A stretch of 64,000 nt of DNA from CAYUET01 sp964443875 (GTDB lineage: Bacteria > Auribacterota > JAFGBW01). The notes under the pieces are model-generated. The model was not told the origin of the DNA. It ran no database searches and saw only the letters and a program-made list of their open reading frames with translations. A program made the translations under genes and the position numbers. The DNA lies in NCBI GenBank assembly GCA_964443875.1, contig CAYUET010000014.1, positions 1-64,000 on the forward strand, read 5' to 3'. This document shows, in pieces, positions 61,966 to 64,000 of this stretch (within the stretch, counting starts at the first letter, position 1; each line of letters starts with the position of its first letter).

Positions 61966-62828
61966 CGCTCATGCTCCATGGGGCTGACATTAAAACGGTT
62001 CATGCTTTTAAAATACCCCCAGAGAAAAAGCCCGAGAAGAATTACCAGAACCATGCTCGAGGCCGCCCCTTTGGGCCAATCCTGAATAGTCAGAAACTGA
62101 TTCTTAATATAATTTCCAATCAGAATGATCTTGGCCCCTCCCAGAATGTCAGGAATAAAAAACAACCCCAAAGAGGGGATGAACACCATCGTACACCCTG
62201 CAATCACTCCCGGAATCGTGAGAGGAAAGACCACTTTTATAAAAACATTAAATGTTCCGGCCCCCAGATCATAGGCTGCCTCGATTAAACGATTATCAAG
62301 TTTGTCGATCGCAGTATAGATCGGAAGGATCATAAAAGGAAGAAGGGTATACACCAGTCCCCAGAATACAGCCGTGTCCGTGTAAAGAATATTCAAGGGC
62401 TGCTGGATAAGATGCAGTTTTATCAACAGCATGTTCAAAAGACCATTGGCCTTAAAGAGTATAATCAGGGAGTAAGTCCGGATCAGAGAACTTGTCCAGA
62501 AAGGAATGATGATCAGCACCAGAAGGAGTTTCTTATACCGGTTCTGAATACGTGAAATAATAAATGAAAAAGGATAGGAAATCAGGAGGCAGAACAGGGT
62601 TGTAAAAAAGGCATAAAAAAGGGAGTTGATAAATATTTTAAAAAACACGGGATTAACCAGATCCCTGTAGTTTTCAAGAGTCCATTTCCATTGAATCAGA
62701 TATTGAGGGTCTTTGGTTAAAAAACTTGTAAAAAAGATCAGGAGTGCAGGCAAAAGAACAAAAATAAAAATCCAGAAAAAAACCAAAAAAATAGAAATGT
62801 GTTTGAACCAGCTTTTGTCAGCTGTCAC
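61962..62828 (-). CDS. potB: Polyamine ABC permease PotB
   Basis: 288 residues with six helices and the coupling loop EAAYDLGAGTFNVFIKVVFPLTIPGVI. The longest frame begins at 62909 and would overlap potA by about 90 bases; I prefer a GTG at 62828, which has GGAGG nine bases upstream, overlaps potA by 11 bases and gives the normal PotB length. The start is thus a judgement. Confidence 0.9.
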   Translation of the reverse strand: MTADKSWFKHISIFLVFFWIFIFVLLPALLIFFTSFLTKDPQYLIQWKWTLENYRDLVNPVFFKIFINSLFYAFFTTLFCLLISYPFSFIISRIQNRYKKLLLVLIIIPFWTSSLIRTYSLIILFKANGLLNMLLIKLHLIQQPLNILYTDTAVFWGLVYTLLPFMILPIYTAIDKLDNRLIEAAYDLGAGTFNVFIKVVFPLTIPGVIAGCTMVFIPSLGLFFIPDILGGAKIILIGNYIKNQFLTIQDWPKGAASSMVLVILLGLFLWGYFKSMNRFNVSPMEHER

Positions 62829-63912
62829 GGAGGAGGACCTCCCACCCTTTAATCCAGTGAATAAAAACTTTTTCACCGGATTCATAGCGGATATCTTCTG
62901 CGTCTTCATTAAAAAACTGGGTGGCTAAAACGGTCTTTCCCATCCTGAGATCAATAAAAAGATCCACAGTAGTCCCTTTATAGATCATCTCACGGACAAC
63001 CCCCTCCAGGGTTTCCTCTTCACATTCTTCCTTCTTTTTCAATACCTGGATATCTTCCGGACGAAGCAAAACCTTTATTTTTTGTCCGCCTTTAAATTCC
63101 TTTTTATTTGACAGTCTGAAGACCGTGCCGTTCAAACGAACCTCCATGAAGCCGTTTTGTGTTGACTGAACCTCCCCGTCAAACTCATTGATTTCACCGA
63201 TGAATTTTGCAACAAACATATTGGAAGGCTCCTCGTAAATACTCTTGGGGGTGCCCATCTGCTCGATACGGCCGTTGTTCATGACGGCAATCCGGTCTGA
63301 AATCGTAATGGCTTCCTCCTGGTCATGGGTTACAAAAACAAAGGTGATCCCCAGTTTTCTCTGAATATGTTTAAGTTCAATCTGCATTTCCTTCCGGAGC
63401 CTGTAATCCAGGGCGCTTAAGGGTTCATCCAGAAGAAGTACCAGCGGCTTGTTGACAAGGGCCCTTGCAAAGGCCACCCTCTGCTGCTGTCCGCCGGAAA
63501 GCTGAAAAATACTTCGATTTTGAAATCCGGGAAGTTTAACCAGATCAAGAATAGATGAAACATCCCGCTCAATCTCCTCCTCACTCTTTTTCTGAAGTTT
63601 GAGACCAAAGGCAATGTTATTGAAAACATTCATATGGGGGAAAAGAGCGTAATTCTGAAAAACCGTATTGACATCCCGTATATACGGGGGAATATCATTA
63701 ACCCGCTCCCCCCCTAAATAGATATCCCCCTGATCGGCTTTTTCAAAGCCCGCAATCAGACGCAAAAGGGTCGTTTTCCCGCAGCCTGAAGGCCCGAGAA
63801 GGGTTAAAAGTTCTCCCGGATAAATATCAAGAGAAACCTCATCCACAGCCTTTGTCCGGCCGAAGACCTTGGATACATTTCTGAGAGAAATAACAGGCTC
63901 TTTAGAATTCAT
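62818..63912 (-). CDS. potA: Polyamine ABC transporter ATPase PotA
   Basis: 364 residues. Walker A GPSGCGKTTLLRLIAGF, signature LSGGQQQRVAFARAL, Walker B LLLDEPLSALD, switch His in VTHDQEE, and a C-terminal TOBE-type domain (about 280-360). It is the first gene of potABCD. There is no Shine-Dalgarno and the promoter lies only eight bases upstream of the ATG, so translation may be leaderless. Confidence 0.96.
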   Translation of the reverse strand: MNSKEPVISLRNVSKVFGRTKAVDEVSLDIYPGELLTLLGPSGCGKTTLLRLIAGFEKADQGDIYLGGERVNDIPPYIRDVNTVFQNYALFPHMNVFNNIAFGLKLQKKSEEEIERDVSSILDLVKLPGFQNRSIFQLSGGQQQRVAFARALVNKPLVLLLDEPLSALDYRLRKEMQIELKHIQRKLGITFVFVTHDQEEAITISDRIAVMNNGRIEQMGTPKSIYEEPSNMFVAKFIGEINEFDGEVQSTQNGFMEVRLNGTVFRLSNKKEFKGGQKIKVLLRPEDIQVLKKKEECEEETLEGVVREMIYKGTTVDLFIDLRMGKTVLATQFFNEDAEDIRYESGEKVFIHWIKGWEVLLRDS

Positions 63913-63920
63913 ATGGGCGT

Positions 63921-63948
63921 ATCATAGCGAATTAGGAATTTTTGTCAA
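63921..63948 (-). promoter_or_regulatory. Sigma-70 promoter of potABCD
   Basis: On the minus strand a perfect TTGACA (63943-63948), a 16-base spacer and TATGAT (63921-63926) are followed after eight bases by the potA ATG. The transcript would begin at, or one or two bases before, the start codon. The last 50 bases of the window hold nothing further that I can identify. Confidence 0.75.
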
Positions 63949-64000
63949 AAGAGTTAAATCATATTTCTTTGGCGGGCCGCTTCATAAAGAACAACCGTCA

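Overview
The window comes from a motile, diderm (Gram-negative type) bacterium of uncertain lineage, probably a metagenome-assembled genome because a 10-base run of N interrupts one gene at 51454-51463. Lipoprotein and signal-peptide proteins, MreB, a sigma-54-dependent response regulator, PilZ and GGDEF c-di-GMP proteins, a flagellar type III export operon and transamidosome genes (gatCAB) support this. Composition is moderately AT-rich, genes are tightly packed with many ATGA/TGATG stop-start overlaps, and none of the three tRNA genes encodes CCA. I see no phage, transposase, CRISPR array or defence island.

Layout. 1-3.9 kb: tRNA-Thr, fmt, a cysteine-cluster protein, ahcY and a MESH1-like HD hydrolase. 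3.9-11.3 kb: a leftward unit with a DUF115 motility accessory protein, a secreted protein, a histidine kinase, an NtrC-type regulator and two small membrane proteins. 11.3-13.5 kb: trpB with a 32-bp tandem repeat after its stop and a ribosome-mediated attenuator (Trp-Trp leader peptide, mutually exclusive hairpins, terminator) before it. 14-25.5 kb: a leftward flagellar export operon fliO-P-Q-R-flhB-flhA-flhF-flhG, continuing into three small membrane or secreted proteins and a rifampicin-phosphotransferase-like PEP-utilising enzyme. It is preceded by a textbook -24/-12 sigma-54 promoter and an upstream palindrome.

25.7-35.6 kb: one rightward operon with an ABC-2 exporter, a TPR membrane protein, a phosphoesterase, a large beta-propeller/CsgG-like/FN3 protein, clpS-clpA and a secreted clan-A glycoside hydrolase. 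35.6-38.8 kb: a radical SAM/SPASM enzyme, a Dabb protein, a ZIP transporter, a 2H-phosphoesterase-like protein and a helix-hairpin-helix protein. 38.8-45 kb: mreB, tRNA-Arg, gatC-gatA-gatB-accD read as a leftward series ending at a strong terminator, with a CysQ-type phosphatase upstream. 45-49.4 kb: PilZ protein, tRNA-Leu, a decayed repeat, a long hairpin, ilvB-ilvN and a REC-GGDEF diguanylate cyclase.

49.4-55.4 kb is looser: a secreted unknown, a glycosyltransferase, a small membrane protein, a patatin, a PncC-type deamidase and a DegT aminotransferase. 55.5-60 kb holds a Gld-type ABC module (ATPase, permease, GldG-like, DUF4340). 60.2-63.9 kb holds potA-B-C-D for polyamine uptake, with a promoter so close to potA that the transcript may be leaderless.

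The best candidates for a closer look are the trp attenuator, the sigma-54 control region of the flagellar operon, the Rph-like enzyme at the tail of that operon, and the CsgG/FN3-ClpSA-hydrolase operon.
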